From contig NZ_PNEO01000001.1 of NCBI RefSeq assembly GCF_002870125.1, positions 186,001 to 250,000 of the forward strand: 64,000 nucleotides of DNA. Reading direction: 5' to 3'. The position numbers were made by a program, and so were the translations under genes. This DNA is from Burkholderia sp. WAC0059. Its GTDB lineage: Bacteria > Pseudomonadota > Gammaproteobacteria > Burkholderiales > Burkholderiaceae. This document shows positions 12,293 to 21,323 of this stretch, piece after piece; the first letter of the stretch is position 1, and each line of letters opens with the position of its first letter. The notes below the pieces were generated by a model. That model was given only the letters and a program-made list of their open reading frames with translations, was not told where the DNA came from and made no database searches.

Positions 12293-13759
12293 ATGGACAA
12301 GGGCATCATCAGAAACGTCGCGATCAATCTGTGCGGCCTCGTGCTGCCGACTTTCGTGTCGCTCGTCACCGTGCCGTCGTACATTCGCCTGCTCGGCGTC
12401 GAACGCTACGGCGTGATCGCGCTCGTGTGGACGCTGATCGGCTATTTCAGCGTGCTCGACCTCGGCATGAGCATGGCCGCGCAGAACCACATCTCGAAGG
12501 CGCACGCGTCGCAGGACCGCGAGGCCTGCGCGCGCGTGTTCTGGAGCGCGTTCTGGCTGAACCTGACGACGGGCGCCGTGGGCGGTCTGCTGATCTGGCT
12601 CGGCGGCGCCTATTACACGGCGTACTTCACGCACGTCTCGCCGGAGCTGAGGCTCGAGGTGTATCGTGCGCTGCCCTGGCTCGCGCTCGCCATTCCGATC
12701 GCCAACGTCTCGTGGGTGTTCGCGGGCGCGATCAACGGCGCGGAGCGCTTCGCCGCCTACAACACCAACCAGACCATCGGCACGTTCCTGTTCCAGTTGC
12801 TGCCGCTCGGCGCCGCCTGGGCCATCGCGCCGAATTTGCAGACGGTGCTCGCGGCCGCCGTGCTGGCGCGCTTCATCGCTGCCGTGCTGCTCGCGCGCTC
12901 CGCGCTGCGCGTGCTCGACATCGAGGGCCTGCGCGCGCCGCGCCTCGACACGACGAAGGCGCTGTTCGGTTACGGCGGCTGGGTGCTGATTACGAGCATC
13001 ACCGGCATGGTGGCCGATTCGCTCGACCGCATGATGCTCGGCGCCGGGCTCGGCGCGCGTTTCGTGACCTACTACACCGTGCCGCAGAACCTCGTGACGC
13101 GCCTGAACATGGTGCCCAACGCGCTCGTGCGCACGCTGTTTCCGCGCCTGTCGGCGTCGCGGCGCGAGCATGCCGACGAGATCACGGTGCAGTCGCTGCA
13201 GTTCCTGAACAGCGCGTTCACGCCCGTCGCGATCGGCGCGATCGTCGTGCTCGGGCCGTTCCTGCACGCGTGGGTCGGCCCCGAGATCGCCGATCGCGGC
13301 GCGGGCGTGGGGCGGCTGCTGATCGTCTCGGTCTGGCTCGTCGGCCAGGCGAGCGTGACGCGCATCCTGATCCAGGCGCAGAACAACCCGGCCGCGACGG
13401 CGCGCGTCGGGCTCATCGAGCTGCCCATTTTCGCGGGGCTGCTCTGGTTCGGCATCGGGCATTTCGGCCTGATGGGCGCGGCGAGCGCCGTGCTGCTGCG
13501 CGCTTTCTTCGACTACGTCGTGCTGCTTTACCTCTCGCGCATCCATTACCGGCTGATTCTGCTCGACATGCTTGCGCACCTCGCCTTTCTCGGCGCGGCG
13601 CTCGCGATCGCGTGGCTGCTGGCGGGGCCGTTCTACGCCATCGGCGCGGGCGTCGTGCTGGCCGCGGCCAACGCCGCCTGGTCGATCGCGTCCACGCCGG
13701 CGCTGCGCGGCTTCGCGCGCTCGCTCCTCTTCAGACTGAACGCGAGGAAGAACGCATGA
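12293..13759 (+). CDS. bceQ: Wzx-type polysaccharide flippase
   Basis: A 488-residue inner-membrane protein with 12-14 hydrophobic segments and the MOP-superfamily opening RNVAINLCGLVLPTFVSLVTVPSYIRLLG followed by RYGVIALVWTLIGYFSVLDLGM, typical of polysaccharide biosynthesis (RfbX/PST) transporters. DSLDRMMLGAGLG near the middle matches the second-half repeat. It would flip the completed undecaprenyl-diphosphate repeat unit to the periplasm for the Wzy polymerase at 383. It follows bceP by 57 nt and overlaps the next gene by 4 nt. The large basic loops fall where cytoplasmic loops would be. Confidence 0.88.
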   Translation: MDKGIIRNVAINLCGLVLPTFVSLVTVPSYIRLLGVERYGVIALVWTLIGYFSVLDLGMSMAAQNHISKAHASQDREACARVFWSAFWLNLTTGAVGGLLIWLGGAYYTAYFTHVSPELRLEVYRALPWLALAIPIANVSWVFAGAINGAERFAAYNTNQTIGTFLFQLLPLGAAWAIAPNLQTVLAAAVLARFIAAVLLARSALRVLDIEGLRAPRLDTTKALFGYGGWVLITSITGMVADSLDRMMLGAGLGARFVTYYTVPQNLVTRLNMVPNALVRTLFPRLSASRREHADEITVQSLQFLNSAFTPVAIGAIVVLGPFLHAWVGPEIADRGAGVGRLLIVSVWLVGQASVTRILIQAQNNPAATARVGLIELPIFAGLLWFGIGHFGLMGAASAVLLRAFFDYVVLLYLSRIHYRLILLDMLAHLAFLGAALAIAWLLAGPFYAIGAGVVLAAANAAWSIASTPALRGFARSLLFRLNARKNA

Positions 13760-16362
13760 GCCACGAACTCCTGCCCGAAGCCGCGGCGCCGGCCGAACGC
13801 ACCGCCTTGCCGGGCGCGTCAGCCGACCTGGCCGAAGCCTGGCGCGAACGCGCGCCGCGCGAGCCGGCGGCCGAGGACGTTCGGGACGATCTTCGGGACG
13901 ATCACGACGTCGAGGCGGCCAGGCGTGCGCAAGCCGGGCCGGCCGCGCCGGCCGGACACGCATTGCGCGTGCCGCGCGTGGCCGTCGTGCACGACTGGCT
14001 CGTCACCTATGCGGGCGCCGAGCGCGTGCTCGAGCAGATCATCGCGTGCTTTCCCGACGCGGACCTTTTCGCGCTCGTCGATTTCGTCGAGGACCGCGCG
14101 TTCCTGCGCGGCAAGCGGGCGACCACGTCGTTCATCCAGCGGCTGCCCGCCGCGCGCCGCCGCTACCGCGCCTACCTGCCGCTGATGCCGCTCGCCATCG
14201 AGCAGCTCGACCTGTCCGGCTACGACATCGTGATTTCGAGCAGCCACGCCGTGGCGAAGGGCGTGCTGACGGGCCCGGACCAGGTCCACCTGAGCTACGT
14301 GCATTCGCCGATCCGCTATGCGTGGGACCTCCAGCACCAGTACCTTAGGGAGTCGAAGCTCACGCACGGGCCGAAGTCCATGCTCGCGCGGCTGATTCTC
14401 CATTACATCCGCAACTGGGACGTGCGGACCGCGAATTCGGTCGACCAGTTCATCGCCAATTCGGCCTTCATCGCGCGGCGCATCCGCAAGGTCTACCAGC
14501 GCGACGCGGCGATCGTGTTTCCGCCCGTGGACATCGACGGGTTCGCGCTGCAGACGCAGAAGGAGGACTTCTATCTGACCGCCTCGCGGCTCGTGCCGTA
14601 CAAGAAGATCGACCTGATCGTCGAGGCGTTCGCGCGCACGCCGTCGCGCCGGCTCGTCGTGATCGGCGACGGGCCCGACATGGAGAAGGTTCGCGCGAAG
14701 GCGGCGCCCAACGTCGAGATCATGGGCTACCAGGCGTTCTCCGTGCTGCGCGACCGGATGCGCCGCGCGAAGGCCTTCGTGTTCGCGGCCGAGGAGGACT
14801 TCGGCATCTCGGTGGTCGAGGCCCAGGCGTGCGGCACGCCCGTTATCGCCTACGGCAAGGGCGGCGCGCTCGAAACCGTGCGCGACGAGACGCAGGCGCG
14901 GCCCACGGGCTTGTTCTTCCGCGAGCAGAGCGTCGAGTCGATGCTCGCGGCCATCGACGCGTTCGAGCGCGACCCGGGCCGGTTTCGCCCCGAGGATTGC
15001 CGCGCCAACGCGGAGCGCTTTTCGGTAGCGAGCTTTCGCGAGCGCTTTCTCGCGCAGGTCAGGCAGGCCGTGCCGGCCGGCTGGGTGATCGGGCCGCCGG
15101 CCGATGGGGATTTTGCGGCGACGGCGCCCGGCGCAGGAGCCTTGCCGGGCGCTGCCGGCATGGCGCGAAAGACGGGCGCGTCGCCCGCCGCCGGCACGCT
15201 GCGCGTGCTGGCGATGGACCAGAGCGGCGTGCTCGGCGGCGCCGAGCTTTCGCTGCTCGAAGTGGTCAAGCGGCTGCATGCCCATGTCGAGGTCGTGCTG
15301 TTCGACGACGGGCCGTTTCGCGCGGCGCTCGACGAGGCCGGCGTGCAGGTGGACGTGCTGACGTCGCAGGCGTTGCGCAACGTGCGCCGCGACAGCGGCG
15401 CGTTCGCCGCCGGCGCGCTGGCGGCCGCCGCCGGCCTCGTGCGCCGCACGCGCGCGCGCGCGCTTGACGCGGACGTCGTCTACGCGAATACGCAGCGCGC
15501 CATGGTGATCGGCGTGCTGGCCGGCAGGCTCGCGGGCAAGCCCGTGGTCTGGCATCTGCGCGACATCGTGAGCCCCGAGCATTTCGGCCGCGCGCAGCGC
15601 GCCATCATCAAGTGGTGCGCGAAGCTCGGTCTCGCGCACGTCATCGCGAACTCGCAGGCCTCGGCCGACGCGTTCCTGCAACTGACCCGCTTCGACACGC
15701 GGCGCATCGACGTCGTGCTCAACGGCGTGGACGACGCGCCGTTCGCGGCGCTGCGCGACGTCTCGCAGGGCGAATTGCGCGCGCGGATCGGTCTGCCCGC
15801 CGACGCGTTCCTCGTCGGCGCGTTCAGTCGTCTCGCGCACTGGAAGGGCCAGCACGTGCTGCTGGAGGCGCTGCTGCTCGAGCCGCGGGCGCATGCCGTT
15901 TTCGTCGGCGCGGCGCTGTTCGGCGAGGATGCCTACGAGGCGCGGCTGCGCGCGTTCGTGGCTGGAAACGGGCTCGCGGAGCGCGTGCATTTTCTCGGTT
16001 TTCGCCGCGACATCGCGGCTTGCATGCGTGCCGTGGACGTGGTCGCGCATACGTCGATCACGCCGGAGCCGTTCGGGCGCGTCGTGGTCGAAGGCATGCT
16101 CGCGCAGCGGCCTGTCGTGGCCTCGCGCGACGGCGGCGTCATGGAGATCGTCTCGCACGGCGTGAACGGCCTGCTCTGCGCACCGGGTAACGCCGCGGAA
16201 CTCGCGGCGACGCTCGCGTCGCTGCGCGGCGACCCCGCGCTGCGCGAGCGGCTCGGCGCCGACGGCCTCGAAACGGCGCGGCAGCGCTTCGGCACGCAAC
16301 GCTATGTCGACGGCGTCGAGCGGGTGTTGCGCGAAGTGGCGGGGCGCAAGCCGGCGGCGTGA
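13756..16362 (+). CDS. bceR: Two-module glycosyltransferase (tandem GT4 domains)
   Basis: An 868-residue protein made of two complete GT-B modules. After a hydrophilic Ala/Glu-rich leader, module 1 starts near residue 72 (RVAVVHDWLVTYAGAERVL) and has its E-x7-E element in EEDFGISVVEAQACGTPV near 346-358. Module 2 starts near residue 480 (LRVLAMDQSGVLGGAELS) and has TPEPFGRVVVEGMLAQRPVV near 768-785. A single protein can thus add two sugars, as described by architecture for BceR of the bce-II cluster. The ATG at 13756 overlaps the flippase stop (ATGA). The same reading frame stays open upstream through bceQ, but that stretch is a shadow of bceQ and is not part of the protein. Confidence 0.88.
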   Translation: MSHELLPEAAAPAERTALPGASADLAEAWRERAPREPAAEDVRDDLRDDHDVEAARRAQAGPAAPAGHALRVPRVAVVHDWLVTYAGAERVLEQIIACFPDADLFALVDFVEDRAFLRGKRATTSFIQRLPAARRRYRAYLPLMPLAIEQLDLSGYDIVISSSHAVAKGVLTGPDQVHLSYVHSPIRYAWDLQHQYLRESKLTHGPKSMLARLILHYIRNWDVRTANSVDQFIANSAFIARRIRKVYQRDAAIVFPPVDIDGFALQTQKEDFYLTASRLVPYKKIDLIVEAFARTPSRRLVVIGDGPDMEKVRAKAAPNVEIMGYQAFSVLRDRMRRAKAFVFAAEEDFGISVVEAQACGTPVIAYGKGGALETVRDETQARPTGLFFREQSVESMLAAIDAFERDPGRFRPEDCRANAERFSVASFRERFLAQVRQAVPAGWVIGPPADGDFAATAPGAGALPGAAGMARKTGASPAAGTLRVLAMDQSGVLGGAELSLLEVVKRLHAHVEVVLFDDGPFRAALDEAGVQVDVLTSQALRNVRRDSGAFAAGALAAAAGLVRRTRARALDADVVYANTQRAMVIGVLAGRLAGKPVVWHLRDIVSPEHFGRAQRAIIKWCAKLGLAHVIANSQASADAFLQLTRFDTRRIDVVLNGVDDAPFAALRDVSQGELRARIGLPADAFLVGAFSRLAHWKGQHVLLEALLLEPRAHAVFVGAALFGEDAYEARLRAFVAGNGLAERVHFLGFRRDIAACMRAVDVVAHTSITPEPFGRVVVEGMLAQRPVVASRDGGVMEIVSHGVNGLLCAPGNAAELAATLASLRGDPALRERLGADGLETARQRFGTQRYVDGVERVLREVAGRKPAA

Positions 16363-16611
16363 ACGGCGGGGAGCGAAGGGCTTCGCGATGTAAGTCATTG
16401 CGTACCCTTCGTTGCCGTCTACCTTCCCGGGCGTATCTCGACCGGCTTGCCGAATCGTCCGTTCTCTTTCCGGCGGTCGTTCCGCGTCTCTATCGCTTTC
16501 CGGCGGTTTCCCAGCGGTTTTCCGTGGGGTTTTCCGGCGCGGGCCGCCCGACTGCCTGACGACTGTCGGAGATTGCCCGCATCCGGCGCGGGCACGGGCC
16601 GTGCGCCGTCG

Positions 16612-17775
16612 TTACGACGCCAGCCGCCGCTTGAGCCGTGCGGAGAAATTCTGGGACGGTTGCTCGACGAAGCGGTAGAGCAGCCACGCCCAGGGCAGCA
16701 CGAACAGCATGAAGCCGAACGACGGCCAGATCGAGGTCTGCAGCGTCGAGCGGAACAGCAGCGAGGCGAGCAGCACGAAGATCGGCAGGTGGATGAGGTA
16801 CAGCGAGTAGCTGAACTGGCCGATCTTCGAGAATAGCTGGATGAGCGGCCCGTTGACGGTATGGCGCCGCTGCAGCGCCACGACGAGGTAGCACGCGAAG
16901 CCGCTCGCCCACAACTGGAACGCGCCGTACTGGCCGAACCGGTAGGCCGCGCAGCCGGCCGCCGTGAAGAGCGCGGCCGCGAGATAGCCGTGGCGCTGGC
17001 GCCAGCGCGGCGTATCGCGCAGCCGGATTTCGGCGATCCAGGCGCCGAGCATCCACGAGAACCAGTACGAGGTGAAGAACAGCACTTCGTGCAGTTGCAG
17101 CGTCAAGGCCGAGACGACGTTGACGAGCGCGACGGCCGCCAGCACGGCGGACAGGCCGAAGCGACGACGCAGCGCGAAGAGCAGCGGATAGACCACGTAG
17201 AACTGCACTTCGAGCGAGAGCGTCCAGAGCGCGCCGTTCGATCCGTAGGGGCTGCCGGCCACGCCCTGCAGGGAAAACAGGTTGACGAGGAATGCCTGCG
17301 GGCCGATGTCGAGAATCTTGTGGCTGGCGGGATGCAGCGAGAGACTGATCGAATCGAGCGCGAGCGTGACGAACAGCGCGACGATCAGCACCGGATAAAT
17401 CCGCACGAAGCGGCGCAGCCAGAACTGGCCCGCATTGAGCCGGTAATCGGGATTCGCGATGAGCCGTGCCGCGCCGCTGCGGTGGATGCAGTAGCCGCTC
17501 AGGACGAAAAAGATCGGCACGCCCGCGGAGCCCCACGCAATGGGTAGGGTCAGGTACGCGACGATCGAGCCCGGGTTGAGCGCCAGGCCGACGCTCCGGT
17601 GGAAGGCCTCCATGCCGACCCAGGTGACCTGGCGGCAGTGAAAATAGGCGACGAGCAACGCCGCGAAGCCGCGCATCGCGTCGACGAGTCGATCGCTCGT
17701 GACCTCGGCCAGGGGCCGGGCAAGCGCGGCGGGGCGGGCGGCCGGAAGGCCGGCGTTGATGACGGGGTCGCTCAT
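16612..17775 (-). CDS. bceS: Acyltransferase-3 family membrane O-acyltransferase
   Basis: A 387-residue membrane protein with about ten hydrophobic segments. Family landmarks are DRLVDAMRGFAALLVAYFHCRQ near the N-terminus (conserved His), GVPIFFVLSGYCIHRSG, QFWLRRFVRIYP (the conserved Arg pair after the first loop) and LWTLSLEVQFY. It likely acetylates cepacian sugars, as a second acyltransferase beside the one at 8442; it differs from that protein strongly, which suggests a different position or acceptor. It is convergent with bceR and separated from bceT by about 660 nt. Gene order matches bceS. Confidence 0.85.
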   Translation of the reverse strand: MSDPVINAGLPAARPAALARPLAEVTSDRLVDAMRGFAALLVAYFHCRQVTWVGMEAFHRSVGLALNPGSIVAYLTLPIAWGSAGVPIFFVLSGYCIHRSGAARLIANPDYRLNAGQFWLRRFVRIYPVLIVALFVTLALDSISLSLHPASHKILDIGPQAFLVNLFSLQGVAGSPYGSNGALWTLSLEVQFYVVYPLLFALRRRFGLSAVLAAVALVNVVSALTLQLHEVLFFTSYWFSWMLGAWIAEIRLRDTPRWRQRHGYLAAALFTAAGCAAYRFGQYGAFQLWASGFACYLVVALQRRHTVNGPLIQLFSKIGQFSYSLYLIHLPIFVLLASLLFRSTLQTSIWPSFGFMLFVLPWAWLLYRFVEQPSQNFSARLKRRLAS

Positions 17776-18435
17776 GCGGAAAAAGGCAGTCGGGCAGGAA
17801 GATCAGAGTTGGAGTGGGGCGGTCGGCGGTGCATGCACGCCACGACACATGAAACGATCATAGGGGCGGTAAAGGGGAAAAATAAGCGAAAGTTTTACAA
17901 AAATATTCAGAGGTTGATTGCTGGATGAAAGGTACTTTACTTTATGCCGATAAATAATTTCCGGCACCGGAATCGCATTTATTTGCCTAATTGTTTGTGC
18001 TAGTTTGATTGCTGCCCGCTTACGATTGTTGGGGGAATTCGATGAACCTGCATTTGCTTGCCGGCGTTGCCGTGTTGTTAATTCTCGCTGCTGTGTCGGC
18101 TTATCGGGAGGCGCTGCGCAACGAGCCGATCCACCGTTTCCGCACGCGCTCCGGCGAGTTGCCGCCGCTCGACGAGTTCGAGTAGACTTCGATTCAATAT
18201 ATTCCGTACTCCTGTGCTCGCCGTCGGAAATTTATTCCGCGTGCCGTATCGGTCACGCAATAATTTCCAGTAATGGCGCGCAGGACGTGTCGAATTTATT
18301 TTCGTTTCCCGGCGGATATTAAGGGAAACCGGAAATATCGGACGATTCAAGATAAAAATGACTGGACCGGAAGTCTTGGGGACGCCGGCTTGCCTTGTCG
18401 CGACGCCGAAAATTCAATGATCTGGGACTGAAATC
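17776..18435. promoter_or_regulatory. A/T-rich intergenic region bceS / bceT
   Basis: Apart from the 47-codon frame at 18042-18185 this stretch holds no gene. 17860-18030 and 18186-18430 are markedly A/T-rich relative to the cluster (runs such as AAAAATATT and TTTATTTG), resembling the bceO/bceP gap. It should carry promoters for bceS (leftward), the small gene and bceT (rightward). I find no certain -35/-10 pair. Confidence 0.4.
18042..18185 (+). CDS. Small membrane protein, 47 aa, between bceS and bceT
   Basis: An ATG preceded by GGGGGAA (18031-18037, spacing 4) opens a 47-codon frame ending in TAG. The product begins NLHLLAGVAVLLILAAVSAY, one clear transmembrane segment near residues 2-21, then a basic/polar tail (YREALRNEPIHRFRTRSG) ending in an acidic PPLDEFE. 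Base composition by codon position is as in real genes here (third positions rich in G/C), while the DNA on both sides is A/T-rich. No family is recognised. Its position inside the exopolysaccharide locus suggests an accessory membrane peptide; it may also be expressed separately. Support is from ribosome site, composition and topology only. Confidence 0.55.
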   Translation: MNLHLLAGVAVLLILAAVSAYREALRNEPIHRFRTRSGELPPLDEFE

Positions 18436-19329
18436 ATGCTGAAAGTAACCAAGGCCGTGTTTCCCGTAGCCGGGCTCGGCACGCGCTTCCTTCCCGCCAC
18501 CAAGGCGAGCCCGAAGGAGATGCTGCCGATCGTCGACAAGCCGCTGATCCAGTACGCGGTGGAAGAGGCGATCGCGGCGGGCATCACCGAGATGATCTTC
18601 GTGACCGGGCGCAGCAAGCGCGCGATCGAAGACCATTTCGACAAGTCCTACGAGATCGAGGCCGAGCTGGAGGCGCGCCACAAGGACAAGCTGCTCGAGC
18701 TCGTGCGCGGCATCAAGCCGAGCCACGTCGACTGTTTCTACGTGCGCCAGGCCGAGGCGCTGGGCCTCGGCCACGCGGTGCTCTGCGCCGAGAAGCTGGT
18801 CGGCGACAGCCCGTTCGCCGTGATTCTCGCCGACGACCTGCTCTACAGTCCGACGCCGGTGATGAAGCAGCTCGTGAACGTCTTCAACCACTATCACAGC
18901 TCGGTGATCGGCGTGGAGACGATCCGGCGCGAGAATACCGCCTCGTATGGCGTCGTGGACGGCCGCGAGTGGGAGGAGGACGTGTTCAAGCTCTCGGGCA
19001 TCGTCGAGAAGCCCGCGCCCGAGAGCGCGCCGTCGAACCTCGGCGTGGTCGGCCGCTACGTGCTGATGCCGACCATCTTCGACCACCTGCGCTCGCTCAA
19101 GCCGGGCTCGGGCGGCGAGTTGCAGTTGACCGACGCGGTGCAGTCGATGCTCGGCGAGGAGCAGGTGCTCGCGTACCGCTACATGGGCACGCGTTTCGAC
19201 TGCGGCAGCAAGCTCGGCTACCTGAAGGCGACCGTCGAATTCGCGCTGCGCCATCCGGAAGTGAAGGACGAGTTCGAAGAATATCTGCACGAATACCTGC
19301 CGATGATGAGCACGGCGGCGGCAGCCTGA
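18436..19329 (+). CDS. bceT: UTP-glucose-1-phosphate uridylyltransferase
   Basis: A 297-residue GalU-family nucleotidyltransferase. Residues 9-35 ([15 protein letters not shown] then [12 protein letters not shown]) are the UTP-binding signature, followed by [40 protein letters not shown] (metal-binding Asp) and GIVEKPAP. It makes UDP-glucose from UTP and glucose-1-phosphate, feeding UDP-glucose and, through UDP-glucose dehydrogenase, UDP-glucuronate for cepacian. It stands alone rightward after bceS, as bceT does in bce-II. Housekeeping galU paralogues are common in the group, so bceT is named from location. Confidence 0.93.
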   Translation: MLKVTKAVFPVAGLGTRFLPATKASPKEMLPIVDKPLIQYAVEEAIAAGITEMIFVTGRSKRAIEDHFDKSYEIEAELEARHKDKLLELVRGIKPSHVDCFYVRQAEALGLGHAVLCAEKLVGDSPFAVILADDLLYSPTPVMKQLVNVFNHYHSSVIGVETIRRENTASYGVVDGREWEEDVFKLSGIVEKPAPESAPSNLGVVGRYVLMPTIFDHLRSLKPGSGGELQLTDAVQSMLGEEQVLAYRYMGTRFDCGSKLGYLKATVEFALRHPEVKDEFEEYLHEYLPMMSTAAAA

Positions 19330-19342
19330 ATGTGACCTGAGC

Positions 19343-19407
19343 GCGACCGGAGCAACCTGCGAGGCCCGTTTTTTGCGGCGGGTTCGATTCCCGCGTGGAC
19401 CGGTCGC
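19343..19407 (+). other. Structured intergenic element with a tRNA T-arm-like hairpin
   Basis: After bceT an 8-bp inverted repeat (GCGACCGG at 19343-19350, CCGGTCGC at 19400-19407) encloses a second hairpin, GCGGG-TTCGATT-CCCGC, that fits the tRNA T-stem and T-loop consensus exactly (G53 T54 T55 C56 R57 A58 and C61 equivalents). No matching D-arm, anticodon arm, acceptor pair or CCA end is present, so it is not a tRNA gene. It could be a relic of a tRNA used for integration, an RNA processing signal or chance. Confidence 0.35.
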
Positions 19408-19516
19408 TCAGGCCTTGAGATGCTTCGCGCATCCATCGCATGGCTGGCGGAACCCGGCGAACGCGCATCGGTCCGACGGACGTCGGACAGCGTTGTTTCA
19501 GCGAGGAGCCCCGGTC

Positions 19517-21166
19517 ATGACGAGACATCCGGTAAGAGGCAGTGAAGTTTCAGCGCCCGCAGGCGCGCGCCACGTCGGCGCCTGCGATCCGTCCGAGCGC
19601 TTCGAGGTCGTGCTGTTGCTGCGCCGTCAGGCGCAGCCCGACTTCCGCGATCTGGTCGACAGGCTGGCGGCCGGCGACGCCGCGGTCGCGCCCGTGACGC
19701 GCGAAGCCTACGGGCAGCGTTTCGGCGCTTCGGCCGCCGACGTGCAACGCGTGACCCGCTTCGCCGAGGCGCACGGCCTGAGCGTCTCGCATGCCGATCC
19801 GGTCGCGCGCCGCGTCGTGCTGTCGGGTACGGTCCGGCACTACAACGAGGCGTTCGGCGTCGATCTGCAGCATTTCGAGCATCAGGCCGGCACGATCAAG
19901 TCCCGCTTTCGTCAGCCCGCGGGGCCGGTCCATCTGCCCGACGACGTTCACGAAGTCGTCGTCGCCGTGCTCGGGCTCGACAACCGCGCGAAAGCGCGGC
20001 CGCACTTTCGCCTCGGCGCGTCGCCGGGCAGCCGCTCCGCTCCCGCGTCTTCTTCGTCTTCCGCCGATGCCGCGATCCGGCCGCCGATTCGCGCCGCGCG
20101 CCTCATCGCGGAGTCGTCGTTCACGCCGCTGCAGGTCGCGACGTTCTACGACTTTCCGGCCGGCGACGGCGCGGGCCAGTGCATCGGGCTGATCGAACTC
20201 GGCGGCGGCTACGAGGCCGCGGATCTGGCGGCGTATTTCGAGTCGCTCGGCGTGCCCCAGCCCCGGGTCGAGGCCGTCTCCGTCGACGGCGCTTCCAACA
20301 CGCCCAGCGGCGACCCGGGCGGACCGGACGGCGAGGTGACGCTCGACGTCGAGATCGTCGGCGCGCTCGCGCCGGCCGCGCTGATCGCCGTCTATTTCAC
20401 GCCCAACACCGAGGCCGGGTTCGTCGACGCGCTGAGCGCGGCGCTGCACGATACGACGCGTCGGCCCTCGGTCGTCTCGATCAGTTGGGGCGCGCCCGAA
20501 TCGACGTGGTCGGAGCAGACGCTGAACGCGCTCAACGACACGCTGCAAACCGCCGTCGCGCTCGGCGTCACGGTTTGCGTGGCGTCGGGCGACAGCGGCT
20601 CGTCGGACGGCGTCGGCGACGGCGCCGATCACGTGGATTTCCCGGCGTCGAGCCCTTATGCGCTCGGCTGCGGCGGCACGCACCTCAGCGCCTCGGGCGG
20701 GCGGATCGCGAGCGAGACCGTCTGGGGCGAAGCGGCCGAGGGCGACGACGGCGCGAGCGGCGGCGGCGTCAGCACGGTGTTCGCGTTGCCCGCCTGGCAG
20801 AACGGGCTCGCGGTCGCGCGTAGCGGCGGCGGCACGCAACCGCTGACCAAACGCGGCGTGCCCGACGTGGCCGGCGATGCCGATCCGGCGAGCGGCTACG
20901 CCGTGCGCATCGACGGCACCGACACCGTGGTCGGCGGCACGAGCGCGGTCGCGCCGCTCTGGGCCGCGCTGATCGCGCGGATCAACGCGGCGCGCGGCAA
21001 GCCGGTCGGCTTCGTCAACGCGGTGCTGTATCAGCAGCAGGGCGCGTTCAACGACATCACGAGCGGCAGCAACGGCGACTTCGACGCCGCGCCGGGCTGG
21101 GACGCCTGCACGGGGCTCGGCTCGCCCGACGGCGCGCGCGTGGCGGCGGCGCTGGGCGGCGGGTAG
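19517..21166 (+). CDS. Sedolisin (S53) serine-carboxyl peptidase with prodomain
   Basis: 549 residues from the ATG at 19517, which has AGGAG 8 nt upstream; a longer in-frame extension lacks a ribosome site. Residues about 28-165 form the pro-kumamolisin activation domain (QRFGAS, LSGTVRHYNEAFGVDLQHFE, HLPDDV). The catalytic domain has Glu273 and Asp277 in GEVTLDVEIVGALAP, the oxyanion Asp359 in SGDSGSSDG and nucleophile Ser476 in VVGGTSAVAPLWA, with the C-terminal calcium site FNDITSGSNGDF and PGWDACTGLGSPDG. All key residues of an active acid endopeptidase are present. No N-terminal signal peptide is seen, though such enzymes are normally exported; secretion by another route is possible. An S10 carboxypeptidase gene follows. 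Confidence 0.93.
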   Translation: MTRHPVRGSEVSAPAGARHVGACDPSERFEVVLLLRRQAQPDFRDLVDRLAAGDAAVAPVTREAYGQRFGASAADVQRVTRFAEAHGLSVSHADPVARRVVLSGTVRHYNEAFGVDLQHFEHQAGTIKSRFRQPAGPVHLPDDVHEVVVAVLGLDNRAKARPHFRLGASPGSRSAPASSSSSADAAIRPPIRAARLIAESSFTPLQVATFYDFPAGDGAGQCIGLIELGGGYEAADLAAYFESLGVPQPRVEAVSVDGASNTPSGDPGGPDGEVTLDVEIVGALAPAALIAVYFTPNTEAGFVDALSAALHDTTRRPSVVSISWGAPESTWSEQTLNALNDTLQTAVALGVTVCVASGDSGSSDGVGDGADHVDFPASSPYALGCGGTHLSASGGRIASETVWGEAAEGDDGASGGGVSTVFALPAWQNGLAVARSGGGTQPLTKRGVPDVAGDADPASGYAVRIDGTDTVVGGTSAVAPLWAALIARINAARGKPVGFVNAVLYQQQGAFNDITSGSNGDFDAAPGWDACTGLGSPDGARVAAALGGG

Positions 21167-21323
21167 CCTCGCCCGTTGCCGGACGCCGGGCGTGCGCGGC
21201 GCAGTGGGCGCGCACGCCCGGCGTCGGGTTGAAGGCGCTGGCAAGCGGGCAGCAATCGGACAGCGAATGCGCGCCATGTCGGCGCGACGTCGACACGACA
21301 CCGGCACGATGCAGGGAGGCCAG

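Noticed and set aside
12331..13755. Open frame in phase with and upstream of the two-module glycosyltransferase, giving a protein of over 1300 residues
   Set aside because: The N-terminal 475 codons are an Arg/Ala/His-rich shadow of the flippase gene in another frame; conserved GT sequence begins only after the ATG at 13756.
9788..13963. Minus-strand open frame of about 1390 codons
   Set aside because: Composition is Arg/His/Ala-dominated without any motif; it mirrors the real plus-strand genes bceP and bceQ, as expected in 70% GC DNA.
13819..16398. Minus-strand open frame of about 860 codons opposite bceR
   Set aside because: Low-complexity antisense shadow; the plus strand has two complete glycosyltransferase domains.
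19328..19410. tRNA gene
   Set aside because: Only the T-arm fits; no acceptor, D-arm or anticodon arm pairing can be found in the expected positions.
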